From assembly GCA_001045525.1 (NCBI GenBank), contig LDWW01000024.1:1-56223 (forward strand): a DNA stretch of 56,223 bases, written 5' to 3'. This DNA is from Chitinispirillum alkaliphilum (GTDB lineage: Bacteria; Fibrobacterota; Chitinivibrionia; Chitinivibrionales; Chitinispirillaceae). Positions 28,030 through 36,776 of this stretch are shown here, piece after piece. Under the pieces are notes generated by a model. It was given only the letters and a program-made list of their open reading frames with translations. It was not told the DNA's origin and searched no databases. The stretch's first letter is position 1. Every line of letters starts with the position of its first letter. The position numbers were made by a program, and so were the translations under genes.

Positions 28030-28770
28030 TTGAGAGTCATCCACAATAAATGCAGGCTACTACCACTATTGCCTGCATTAATTATACTCTGCAGTGCAGT
28101 ACAAGGTTCTGACAGAAGTGATTTTTCTGAATCATTTGTGTTGCCTGGGATTTATTTGAACAATTCCGTACGGAAACCTTACCGTAAATATGACAATTTT
28201 CAGCAAAGAGAATTTCTGGATGAAAGTAGTCTTAACACTTATGGGCTACTTATCGGCAAAAGAGAGCGTCTAACATCCAGTTTCAGATATCAGTTAAGCG
28301 GAAGCTACGAATTTGGAAACGCTGCCGGAGATACAACTCACAATGTATTACTGACAGACAATACCTACAGAACACTTGTGAGCTTCAAAAGGTTCTCTTT
28401 TGTTAGTATAATACCGGAACTTCACTACGTTATGGAACCCAATCACAGAGGCAATCTTTTTTTAACTGGAGGACTGGGTCTGCATTATATGATTCTTAAT
28501 GAGTTTGAAACAGATATAGATAAAGAAATCGATATTTCTGATCCAGGTCATGTTTCAGAAAACAGGTTCAGTCTTAGTTATAATCTGGGTTTGGGATTTG
28601 AAACTCAGCTATCGGGAAATTCCGGGATCGCTTTTATATATGGTCTAAGATTATGGAAACCGGTGCAATATATACAAACCGGAGATCTTTTTCCGATGGG
28701 CGCAGATTACAGTGAGAATTTTCTAACCCACTCATTTCAAGTATCACTGCTCTTTCCTGCATTATTATAA
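28030..28770 (+). CDS. Putative outer-membrane beta-barrel-like protein
   Basis: 246 residues from TTG 28030 (AGGGA seven bases upstream); the frame is open upstream inside asd, but this start yields a proper signal peptide (about 1-25, LLPLLPALIILCSAVQG). The mature part alternates polar and aromatic residues in strand-like stretches (YQLSGSYEFGN, FSFVSIIPELHYVM, GNLFLTGGLGLHYMI, FSLSYNLGLGFETQL) and ends in an aromatic-rich strand (HSFQVSLLFPALL), as in outer-membrane barrels. No family named. It lies 25 bp after asd, so it may be cotranscribed although the functions look unrelated. Confidence 0.7.
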   Translation: MRVIHNKCRLLPLLPALIILCSAVQGSDRSDFSESFVLPGIYLNNSVRKPYRKYDNFQQREFLDESSLNTYGLLIGKRERLTSSFRYQLSGSYEFGNAAGDTTHNVLLTDNTYRTLVSFKRFSFVSIIPELHYVMEPNHRGNLFLTGGLGLHYMILNEFETDIDKEIDISDPGHVSENRFSLSYNLGLGFETQLSGNSGIAFIYGLRLWKPVQYIQTGDLFPMGADYSENFLTHSFQVSLLFPALL

Positions 28771-28798
28771 ACAAAACAGATATCAGCTCAGAAATACT

Positions 28799-29515
28799 TT
28801 ACATGTCACAGAATGCTGCAATCTGAGAGCAAAAAGTTATGGCAGCCAACTCTGTACGCAATCGGTTAGAAGCGAGTTTAACCTTTACAGCACCCTGAAC
28901 AGAGAAAAAGTCCTGCTCATTATGAGTAAAGCCTCCTGGAGGACCTATTAAGCACAGTACTTTATCGGTGCCGTTTATTTCAAGATTTCTAAGGGGCTCT
29001 CCTAGCTGGTCTGCAATGAGAATCAGCTGAGAATTATAGTTTGCAATACCGGTAGAGGTTACCGGATTTTCAAGATTTGGCATGTAAGGGTAGAGACACT
29101 GTTTCATTGAAACTACCATTTTTTCTTCAAACCGGTTTTTGTACTTTTGCCACTTATCCCACCATGGTTTTCTGCTATTTTCAGTTATCAGAGGGAGTAT
29201 TTTTCTGACACCAAGTGCTGTCAGGGTTTGGAGAATCTCTTCAAACTCAGATCTGTCGGGCAGTCCCACAGCAACTGTAATTTCTGGTTTCGTTCGGGAG
29301 ATAGTTTCTTTTTCCAGAATGGTGCAGGTCAGTTGATCTTTTTCAACCGAATTAACACAACACTCGTAAATTATCCCTTTACCATCTGTAACTCTTATGG
29401 GATCACCATCACTTACCCTTAGTACCGAAACGGCATGGTGTTTTTCGGATTTATTCAAAACAAGAGTGCCGCTGTAAATATTTTGAGTAAAAAAAAGAAA
29501 GTGATCTTTTTTCAT
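28799..29515 (-). CDS. rsmE: 16S rRNA (uracil1498-N3)-methyltransferase
   Basis: 238 residues from ATG 29515 with GGGAG four bases upstream; the frame also allows a start at 29548, inside the preceding gene. An N-terminal PUA-like domain (HHAVSVLRVSDGDPIRVTDGKG) is followed by the SPOUT knot: IGPPGGFTHNEQDF and the C-terminal LASNRLRTELAA block that binds S-adenosylmethionine. It methylates U1498 of 16S rRNA in the assembled small subunit. Last gene of the DUF362/lipoate-ligase-like operon, with which it has no obvious functional tie. Confidence 0.92.
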   Translation of the reverse strand: MKKDHFLFFTQNIYSGTLVLNKSEKHHAVSVLRVSDGDPIRVTDGKGIIYECCVNSVEKDQLTCTILEKETISRTKPEITVAVGLPDRSEFEEILQTLTALGVRKILPLITENSRKPWWDKWQKYKNRFEEKMVVSMKQCLYPYMPNLENPVTSTGIANYNSQLILIADQLGEPLRNLEINGTDKVLCLIGPPGGFTHNEQDFFSVQGAVKVKLASNRLRTELAAITFCSQIAAFCDM

Positions 29516-29534
29516 AATACTCCCACATATCTGA

Positions 29535-30176
29535 TTAGCATTCACCAAGATGTTTTTTGAGACCTTCTCTGATTGCCTTCTTTAAATTCCTGAGATTTTC
29601 ATTATACCCCCGGGCTTTAAGAGTTGTACAGAACTCCTCATGTGATCTCTTGATCCTGTAATCCGGCTCTCTAGGGGGGTGTTTAAGATATAGTGGCAGA
29701 AGCGAAATATCTGATTCAACCATAAGGCATGACTGATAATAGTAATAATCGGGGTTTCGCCCCATGTAAAGAGAACTGCCAAGAATTTTTTTATTATCCA
29801 GGGCAAGGTCACTTATTCCCCTTGAGCTTACATTCTCAATACCATTTTGTTCTAAAACTGAAATATAAGCCTTATGCAGGTAAGTAAATACCTCAAGAGG
29901 TGACTGATCGGTATTTCTGTTTCCAACAATAACGGTAACCAGCATTCCGGGAGAAAGGACCACTGTACCCCCTCCCCCTCTGCGCTCTACAACCGGGACA
30001 CCATCTTTACTACACCTGTTAAGATAAATTTCATCTTCAGGTTTGCAGGATGGACCATGCACTACCTCCACAGATTCTTGTTCGTAGACATGAATGTAAG
30101 GTTTTGCGCACAACGCCCCGTACATAAACAGGGCATCATTTTTTTTCAGGTTACCGCGAAGAAGAGCGTTTCTCAT
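29535..30176 (-). CDS. Lipoate-protein ligase A-like (BPL/LplA/LipB family) protein
   Basis: 213 residues. It has the family motifs VERRGGGGTVV and ISDLALDNKKILGSSLYMGR, the latter including the Lys that contacts the acyl-adenylate. Such enzymes attach lipoate or related acids to a Lys of a carrier domain. It is shorter than E. coli LplA and lacks its C-terminal domain, so it may be an octanoyl- or lipoyl-transferase or need a partner. The start overlaps the end of the DUF362 gene by 26 bp, a sign of coupling. Substrate not determined from sequence. Confidence 0.8.
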   Translation of the reverse strand: MRNALLRGNLKKNDALFMYGALCAKPYIHVYEQESVEVVHGPSCKPEDEIYLNRCSKDGVPVVERRGGGGTVVLSPGMLVTVIVGNRNTDQSPLEVFTYLHKAYISVLEQNGIENVSSRGISDLALDNKKILGSSLYMGRNPDYYYYQSCLMVESDISLLPLYLKHPPREPDYRIKRSHEEFCTTLKARGYNENLRNLKKAIREGLKKHLGEC

Positions 30177-31383
30177 TTTTCACCAAATTATTTTTTTTCA
30201 TAAAGCGGGATGAAGCAAAGAGTCCCAGGAAAGAGAGGAATGGAAATAATTTGCCAAGAATTGGTTTCCTGATATGGATAGCCCTTGAGGGACACATTTC
30301 ATGACAGCAGAAGCAACGTATACATTCCTTGTAATGATAGACCGGAGGTGCTTTTCTGCCCCTTTTCCCCCAATTAACAGCTTTAGGATCAACCGGACAC
30401 ACCTGAATACACCTGCCACACCTGGTACATGCATCTTTGATGATAACAGGTTTTGAGAGTATCATATTCTTGACTACTTTAAGATATCTGGATTGAGGCA
30501 TAGGTTCAACAGGCTTCCTCACAACCTTGAAATCCTTGACAATGAATTGGTCAATTTCATCTCCAAGGAGCTCAATCTCATCCTCAAGATAGGTACCCAA
30601 ACCTGAAATTTTTCCGGGAAGAGAAGTTGATATGTATTCTGGTTTCAAATCGATGAGTCTTGCAGCCACAGCATCAAGTGCGACCGGATCTGCAGAGACA
30701 AGAAGTAACCCCATCTTTCTTGGGTCCCCACTTTGTGGCCCGTTTCCTTCCATGGCAAAAACTGCATCCATTACATACAATCTCGGACGGACTAAACCAC
30801 AGACATCAACAATCAATCTGGAAAACTCTAGTATATCAGGGAATCTTGCATGATAATCTCCTTTTACAGCACCAGGCAGACACCCATACTGGTTTTTAAC
30901 AGCTCCCGTCATACGTGTAAGACCATGGGTCTTCAGTTTGGGCAAACTTATAACACCATCAGACTCAAGCACCCCATTTGCAATCGTCAGTCGTTTGCTG
31001 GAGACCCCCTCAGGATAAGAAATTTCTCTGCCATGCTCAAAGTCAGCAAGTTCGACTTCCTCCTCCAGTGCGACCTGGTGGTGGCCGGTTTTCTTTAATG
31101 CTTTTAAAGGAGACTGAATCCCTCCCGGTGAATCACCGTAAGACACAACAGCTCCGGATTCCTTAACAAGTTGAACTACAGCTTTGAACACAACGGGGTG
31201 AGACACAACACACTGCTCAGGGTCAGTTCCCCACAGAATGTTAGGTTTCAGAAGAATTTTTTCGTTGGGTGAAACAAACCGTTCAACACCACCCAGAAAA
31301 TTGATCCCCCGTTCAACAGCGGCCCTTACATCTGAAAACTCGTAACTGTTACACCCCACCAGAGCGACTTTAGATTTTTCCAT
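30151..31383 (-). CDS. DUF362 domain protein with C-terminal 2x[4Fe-4S] ferredoxin
   Basis: 410 residues. Residues about 1-290 match DUF362 (KVALVGCNSYEF, ILLKPNILWGTDPEQCVVSHP, GDSPGG, SLPKLKTHGLTRMTGAVKNQYG), a family often seen in anaerobes. The C-terminal part (about 316-380) has two clusters, CTRCGRCIQVCPVDP and CIRCFCCHEMCP, which bind two [4Fe-4S] centres. A basic tail follows. It probably takes part in electron transfer or in a redox-dependent reaction on an unknown substrate. First gene of the operon with the lipoate-ligase-like and rsmE genes. Confidence 0.85.
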   Translation of the reverse strand: MEKSKVALVGCNSYEFSDVRAAVERGINFLGGVERFVSPNEKILLKPNILWGTDPEQCVVSHPVVFKAVVQLVKESGAVVSYGDSPGGIQSPLKALKKTGHHQVALEEEVELADFEHGREISYPEGVSSKRLTIANGVLESDGVISLPKLKTHGLTRMTGAVKNQYGCLPGAVKGDYHARFPDILEFSRLIVDVCGLVRPRLYVMDAVFAMEGNGPQSGDPRKMGLLLVSADPVALDAVAARLIDLKPEYISTSLPGKISGLGTYLEDEIELLGDEIDQFIVKDFKVVRKPVEPMPQSRYLKVVKNMILSKPVIIKDACTRCGRCIQVCPVDPKAVNWGKRGRKAPPVYHYKECIRCFCCHEMCPSRAIHIRKPILGKLFPFLSFLGLFASSRFMKKNNLVKNEKRSSSR

Positions 31384-31469
31384 TCATTTCTCCATAACAG
31401 ACAGAGCTAGAAAATAATACCCGCGATAACCAATGGCGGCAGAGATATTCCAATCATATTAAATATTTC

Positions 31470-33758
31470 TCAGATATCATATTTTCTTGCAAGGTCATTA
31501 TCGATAACATAGATACAGACCTCTTTTGACCCTTGCTGGGTGTACCCGAATTTTCTTCTGAGGTTTCTTATGAGATATCTTACGTCATCTCTTATACGTT
31601 TGTCATATGTTTTGAAATCCTTTGTATCATAATCTTTAATTGCCCTTCTAAAGTTTTCGTTATCTAGAAATGGATCCAGAGCATGCTTTTTAAGGCTCTG
31701 AACATATCTTCCATAAAGATCTTTAAAGAGATCGGTTTCAGTGATAGCTTTATTCTCCAGCATCAAATCCTGTGTGAGAGTTTTTGATGTATAATCTTTC
31801 TGGACCTGCTCCCTGAAAGTCCATCTTCTTGATGCTCCTGCATCTGAACCGATAAGACGATTTTCAATACTGCGGAAAAACTCTTCGGAAATTTTGAGGT
31901 TTTCACCTGTGTAGGTGCAAACTTCATTTGCCGGCGGTTCGAAATTTATCGCGAATATATAATTGAGGATATCTCTCTCAATCTGTTTTTCATTATAATA
32001 ATAAAGCGACTCTTTAACTTCCTGCAGCACGGTATAATTGTATAATCTCAAAAGTGAGTCAAGAAATCCTGCGGGTATGGAACGCATCAGATCTCTTTTC
32101 TTTTTAAGAAAATAATCCACAAGCATGGACATATTTATCAGCTTACCCTGCCTTGAGTATGAAGAGATAAAGTCATTGAAAATCTTTATTGAATCTCTCC
32201 CGGATATTCCACTTATCCCCTCTCTGTCCGATTCTGCTATAATCCTTCTTCTTCTCGAAGCATTGAGGTTAGCCCGATCCTCCTCTGTTAACCAGGAAGG
32301 TATAATCCCTGAATAAATCTCCATTTTCAACAGCTGAAGATTTTCATCACAATACATGTTGTACTTTTTAGGATCTCCAATCCATTCAAGCAAAGCCTCT
32401 GAGCGGGTGTTCATTCTGGATGAAATAATAATCCTGGCAAAGTTATTTAAAACTCTTGGCAGAAAATATTCCTCCACATGGGTACCGAAGGTGTGGGTGT
32501 AGATTTTCACCTCGGTAGTGAGATCTAAAACGTATGGAATATTGATATATTCTATTCTGTCACTGAAAGATCGAAACTCTTTAATGTTATTCTGGTCTTC
32601 AGGATTCATGATAGCCAGCAGTAATGAATTTACATTTTCCTCAATGTTGTCTACCTTATGAACACCCTCACTGATAATGTTGTGCAGCTCTATTAGACGC
32701 TCTCTGTTGTGTGATTTAATATCCATCAATGCATACACCCCATTGTTTGTTTTTGCATGTCTTGAATAGATATAGTACACATCAGAGGCATCGTTGAGAA
32801 GCATATTTATTTTTCGCTGAATCTGCTGATTCTGAATCACGGTATTGTCCGGAAGTGAATCACCGGGGTTAAAAACACTTACCCCTTCACCGATACGTCT
32901 GTTGAAACGGTAATGACGTGCATAGAGCATGTTATGTACGATTTCTGGACTTTTGAATTTATTCATCAAAGCCCTGTACAAACCGCTACAGAACGTACAG
33001 GGTTCTTCTTTAAAGACCCAATGGTACTCCTTGTTTGAGTAGAGAGTATCCAGGAATGGTGATTCCTTGAAAACTTCACGAAAAAGAATCTCTCTGTAGT
33101 TTTTTGGTATTATCAGTACAGGATGATCATGGCTTGGACACGGTATCTCCACCACGCCCTCATTTGCTAAACAGGTTTCCTTTAGTTTAGCAAGATTGGA
33201 ATCAGTCTCTCCACCCAGAAGAGTTGCAATCTGCTCAAGGATGGTCTCCTGTTTAAGGGCATTCCCAAACAAAGTAGAATCAAGTCTCCAGATAATCTCA
33301 AACCTCATACCCTCTTCGGAATTTGCGTAGCATTCCAGTTTCCGCAACAGGTTGTTTAGGAAAGTGCTCTTTCCACAACCAGGAGGTCCGTTAAACACAT
33401 AGATTTTGTTTTGCTGAGCCCCTCTTCGTATCCCGTCCACAAGATTAACCAATCTATTTGCAAATATTCTGTCTGCGAAAAATGGGCGATCGGTATCTGT
33501 TTCGAAAAGACTGCTGCAGTCATAGTTAACGTAATGAATAGATTCGGGATCCTTAGGATACTCATCAACCCCGGGACCGATGTTTTCTGAAATCATATCA
33601 TGAAACACCTGAAATACATTTCTCAGAACGGCATCTGGTTTTTGAGCCATTTCTCTGAGGAATGCTTCAAATGAAATAGCCGGTCTGGGACTTCTGTCCG
33701 TCATTCTTCTGTTAAGATTACTAAGTGCAGTATTTACATAGTCCATAATATCAGCCAA
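31470..33758 (-). CDS. Second PrkA-like AAA ATPase/serine kinase
   Basis: 762 residues. The Walker A motif is FNGPPGCGKSTFLNN (about residues 123-137), with PrkA-like text around it (HYVNYDCSSLFETDTDRPFFADRIFANRLVNLVDGI). The central part includes ALMDIKSHNRERLIELHNIISEGVHK and LLLAIMNPED. The protein is longer than, and only distantly similar to, the canonical PrkA encoded 3 kb upstream. A CTFC motif (CTFCSGLYR) sits in the middle. The start overlaps the end of spoVR by 8 bp. PrkA was described as a serine kinase but also behaves as an AAA+ ATPase; whether this paralogue phosphorylates anything is unknown. Confidence 0.85.
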   Translation of the reverse strand: MADIMDYVNTALSNLNRRMTDRSPRPAISFEAFLREMAQKPDAVLRNVFQVFHDMISENIGPGVDEYPKDPESIHYVNYDCSSLFETDTDRPFFADRIFANRLVNLVDGIRRGAQQNKIYVFNGPPGCGKSTFLNNLLRKLECYANSEEGMRFEIIWRLDSTLFGNALKQETILEQIATLLGGETDSNLAKLKETCLANEGVVEIPCPSHDHPVLIIPKNYREILFREVFKESPFLDTLYSNKEYHWVFKEEPCTFCSGLYRALMNKFKSPEIVHNMLYARHYRFNRRIGEGVSVFNPGDSLPDNTVIQNQQIQRKINMLLNDASDVYYIYSRHAKTNNGVYALMDIKSHNRERLIELHNIISEGVHKVDNIEENVNSLLLAIMNPEDQNNIKEFRSFSDRIEYINIPYVLDLTTEVKIYTHTFGTHVEEYFLPRVLNNFARIIISSRMNTRSEALLEWIGDPKKYNMYCDENLQLLKMEIYSGIIPSWLTEEDRANLNASRRRRIIAESDREGISGISGRDSIKIFNDFISSYSRQGKLINMSMLVDYFLKKKRDLMRSIPAGFLDSLLRLYNYTVLQEVKESLYYYNEKQIERDILNYIFAINFEPPANEVCTYTGENLKISEEFFRSIENRLIGSDAGASRRWTFREQVQKDYTSKTLTQDLMLENKAITETDLFKDLYGRYVQSLKKHALDPFLDNENFRRAIKDYDTKDFKTYDKRIRDDVRYLIRNLRRKFGYTQQGSKEVCIYVIDNDLARKYDI

Positions 33759-35388
33759 GTACCTTCCGTGACAATTTTTTATCTTTCATAGTGTACAGAA
33801 CCCTCTGCCATTGAGTTTCTCTGTTCTCTTCATTTTCCGGTCTTCGCCCGAAACGTCCTGCCCCACTGTTATTTTTTTCTACTTCGCTTGTTTCAAGCTG
33901 AACCGGTCCGCCCCACAGGTATTCCAGTCCAAGCATGACATTGGAGATATATTCATTTACAAGAGGTTTCCCCTCAAACTTATGGTCAAGATAAAGTATG
34001 TTGTTCGAATGACGTTCAGCATCAACCGTAATGCTTGGCGGATGGTACAGCTGATCCTGCAGCATTTTTTTATAATCTGATGCCTTTTTGCTTTTCACAT
34101 AATATTCCCACACCATGCGTTCCTGATTGATTCTTTTCCCAGCTATAAACAGGTTATGTTTGTTTACAAAATCCTGATCGATGTAGTTTTCGATGAATAA
34201 ATAATCGCTCAAAGCTTTTCTGACCTCAAAAATCAGCTCATTTCCGTTATTTAACTTCTGGTCATATTTATTTCTGTCTTTTACCCCTGTTAACATATCA
34301 AAAGCCCTGGTGTTCTTACCCGTATCCCCAAGCTCTTCAATATAGTGGAAAATCCTTATACCCAAAGCATATGGATTTAATCCAACTCTTGGCATGGAAG
34401 CGATACCCGCATGGAGTCTGGCGAAGTCTGATTCATGACCGATTATTCTGTCATCACTGAGAAACAGCTTTTCATGCCAGTAACTTGCCCAGCCTTCATT
34501 CATTATTTTTGTTCTGATCTGAGGCTGAAAGAACAGTGAGGTTTTTCTGACTATCTCAATGACTGATTTCATCCACACGTTACTGTGTTTGTTGAGAAAT
34601 TCAGATTTTTCCATTATGTACTGAAGCAGATCAAGTTTTTCATCCCTGGGATTGCTTGCATATCGTTCAAACATGGAAGAAAATTCAGGATATTTAATAT
34701 TTACATCTGCAAAAAATGTCTGTTCCCCAAGTTCAGTCGTTTCTTTTTTGCACTTGTTGTACCTTTCGACCTCTTTTACATATTCAGTCATTGGGACACA
34801 TTTCTCTTTTTGCAGAAATATGTCGAAATAATAATCGAGCATATTGTTCCTATGCCCCGGAGTGACACCATCAAACTTCGATAGCTCGGAATAATAATCC
34901 GCCATATTATCAATCGATCTGGCAAATTCAATGACGTAATCAACCCAATGTCCTTTTTCCGAACGCAATTTACTTATGGTGCGCTTATCCGACAGAGCCT
35001 GTCCGGTAAAGTCGTAGTCCCATGTATTCTGAAAAGAATAGTTGTTCTGAAAAAAATCGATATGAGCCAGTACATGGTAAAAAATCATGACATTCATCCA
35101 GTCAGGATTATTGTCATTATAAAAAGAGATAGCTGGCCTCGTATTGACAACTGTTTCATAGGGGTTATTTGGATAGAGCTCATATCGTCCCTTTTCCTTT
35201 AAAACCTCCACATCATGAACCCAGTAATCATAAAGAGTTGGTATCATGTATTTAGGAGTCAATTCAATAAGGTCACGGTTGGTGACTATATATTCCAGGG
35301 TCTGATTATCGAAAGACAAACCGGCATCGTATGCTCTTTCCTTACAGCCTTCCATTATACTTTTTGTTTTCTGATCAACTAATTCCAT
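33751..35388 (-). CDS. SpoVR family protein
   Basis: 545 residues. It shows the SpoVR-family core: TPKYMIPTLYDYWVHD, SYFNN-like MIFYHVLAHIDFFQNNYSF, KIMNEGWASYWHEKL, and PYALGIRIFHYIEE. SpoVR was named for a Bacillus spore-cortex phenotype but is widespread in non-sporulating bacteria, usually next to prkA and yeaH/yhbH as here. The conserved His/Glu residues (HVLAHIDFF, NEGWASYWHE) look like a metal or active site. Gap of two bases to yeaH and overlap with the second prkA show a tight operon. Confidence 0.93.
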   Translation of the reverse strand: MELVDQKTKSIMEGCKERAYDAGLSFDNQTLEYIVTNRDLIELTPKYMIPTLYDYWVHDVEVLKEKGRYELYPNNPYETVVNTRPAISFYNDNNPDWMNVMIFYHVLAHIDFFQNNYSFQNTWDYDFTGQALSDKRTISKLRSEKGHWVDYVIEFARSIDNMADYYSELSKFDGVTPGHRNNMLDYYFDIFLQKEKCVPMTEYVKEVERYNKCKKETTELGEQTFFADVNIKYPEFSSMFERYASNPRDEKLDLLQYIMEKSEFLNKHSNVWMKSVIEIVRKTSLFFQPQIRTKIMNEGWASYWHEKLFLSDDRIIGHESDFARLHAGIASMPRVGLNPYALGIRIFHYIEELGDTGKNTRAFDMLTGVKDRNKYDQKLNNGNELIFEVRKALSDYLFIENYIDQDFVNKHNLFIAGKRINQERMVWEYYVKSKKASDYKKMLQDQLYHPPSITVDAERHSNNILYLDHKFEGKPLVNEYISNVMLGLEYLWGGPVQLETSEVEKNNSGAGRFGRRPENEENRETQWQRVLYTMKDKKLSRKVLG

Positions 35389-35390
35389 AT

Positions 35391-36776
35391 TTATTTCATA
35401 ACCTCATGTGAGATAAGTTTTCGTATACCTTCTATGAGACGGGACTCATCGGCACTTTCCTGTATCACATCCATGCGCAGATAGTCTGCATACTCATTAA
35501 GCATTCCGGAATCGGCAATATATTTTTCCACTTCTGTTTTTTGTCCGGCGCTGTAAGCGTGCTCTGCGATGGTGATTCCGACTCTGCTGGCATAGGTCAG
35601 TATTTTTCTAAGCTCTGGTAACGCTTTTTCCCCTATCGTGTCCCAGTCATCTCCATCAGTTCCATGAAAGATGAAGATGTTATACTCGTTAGCCAAACTC
35701 TCATTTTCCACAATCTCATTTACAAGACTGTAGGCTGCAGAAACCTGTGTACCACCTGCCACTTTTGAGTTGTAGTAGGTATAGAAGTCGGGAACCTCCT
35801 TGGCCTCGGTGTCATGGACGATAAAACGTGTTTCCACTCTCTTTGCATACTGATAGAGAAGCCATGAATAAATGAGTACATGCTGAGCAACTACCAGTTC
35901 TGTGCATTTACCAGCCATTGAACCGGAGTAATCTCTTACAAAGAAAACCATTGCCTGTGATTCATAATCCTTTTCCCTAGAAAGGACTCTGTAAATTCTG
36001 TCTCTTGGAGAAACCAAAAAACCTGTGGTATCAATATTTGAGACATCTTCAAGCCTGCCCAGACCGATATTGGTTTCAATGACTTTACGAAGAGTAGCCT
36101 TTTTGTCGAGAACCTGTCCAAAGCCCCTGTTTTTATCTGTGATATCGTAGGTATATTTGGTCAGAGCCCTTTTTGTTCCCCTGTCCTTAAGATTTGGGAG
36201 TTCAAACTGCTCTGTCAGTATTCTTCCAAGATCATAGGCACCGGATTCCATCTCGTGATTTGAGTCCTGTCCCTCGCCACCGGCTCCATTCCCCTCACCC
36301 TGCTGAGGACGAATCGGCTGTTCTCCGATAACTTCCCCTTCTTCACCACTACCGGAACCACCAGCCTGTTCCTCCTGGGAACCAGAGATAGTGTCGTGGA
36401 GGAATTTTTCCTCCACAGTCGTTGGGACAATGATTACCGAATCGCCAACACTTTTTCCTGGTCGAAACAGTTTGCCGACTTTGATCTTTCTTGGAAACCC
36501 ATCTTTTTCCCTTCTGCGATCCCTTGCAAGCAACTCATCAATAGTTGACATACCAAGCTGAGCAGAATAATTCATACCCGATATACCCATTATCATATTC
36601 CCGTCATTACTTGAATAAATTCCGGGAAGAGAGATTTTCGGTCCCTCTTCCACAGGGGTATGATCGACTACCTGCTCCTCTTCAGCTTTACGAACCTCCA
36701 TTTTGATTTTCTCAAGCTGCTGCAGATCTGATTTATTATTAGTCTTATCCTGCTTCATTATCCCCTCAGCTCTCAT
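35391..36776 (-). CDS. YeaH/YhbH (DUF444) family protein
   Basis: 461 residues from ATG 36776 (overlaps the prkA stop by 11 bp); ATG 36758 with GAGGGG before it is an alternative. The protein contains a von Willebrand A-like domain (about 275-455: VFFVRDYSGSMAGK, a MIDAS-type DxSxS; FIVHDTEAKEV; VAGGTQVSAAYSLV; IFHGTDGDDWD). The N-terminal half is charged and low in complexity (Gly/Glu stretch about 135-180). DUF444 proteins occur with PrkA and SpoVR in stress and stationary-phase responses; this one should be the adaptor or metal-binding partner of that complex. Confidence 0.92.
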   Translation of the reverse strand: MRAEGIMKQDKTNNKSDLQQLEKIKMEVRKAEEEQVVDHTPVEEGPKISLPGIYSSNDGNMIMGISGMNYSAQLGMSTIDELLARDRRREKDGFPRKIKVGKLFRPGKSVGDSVIIVPTTVEEKFLHDTISGSQEEQAGGSGSGEEGEVIGEQPIRPQQGEGNGAGGEGQDSNHEMESGAYDLGRILTEQFELPNLKDRGTKRALTKYTYDITDKNRGFGQVLDKKATLRKVIETNIGLGRLEDVSNIDTTGFLVSPRDRIYRVLSREKDYESQAMVFFVRDYSGSMAGKCTELVVAQHVLIYSWLLYQYAKRVETRFIVHDTEAKEVPDFYTYYNSKVAGGTQVSAAYSLVNEIVENESLANEYNIFIFHGTDGDDWDTIGEKALPELRKILTYASRVGITIAEHAYSAGQKTEVEKYIADSGMLNEYADYLRMDVIQESADESRLIEGIRKLISHEVMK

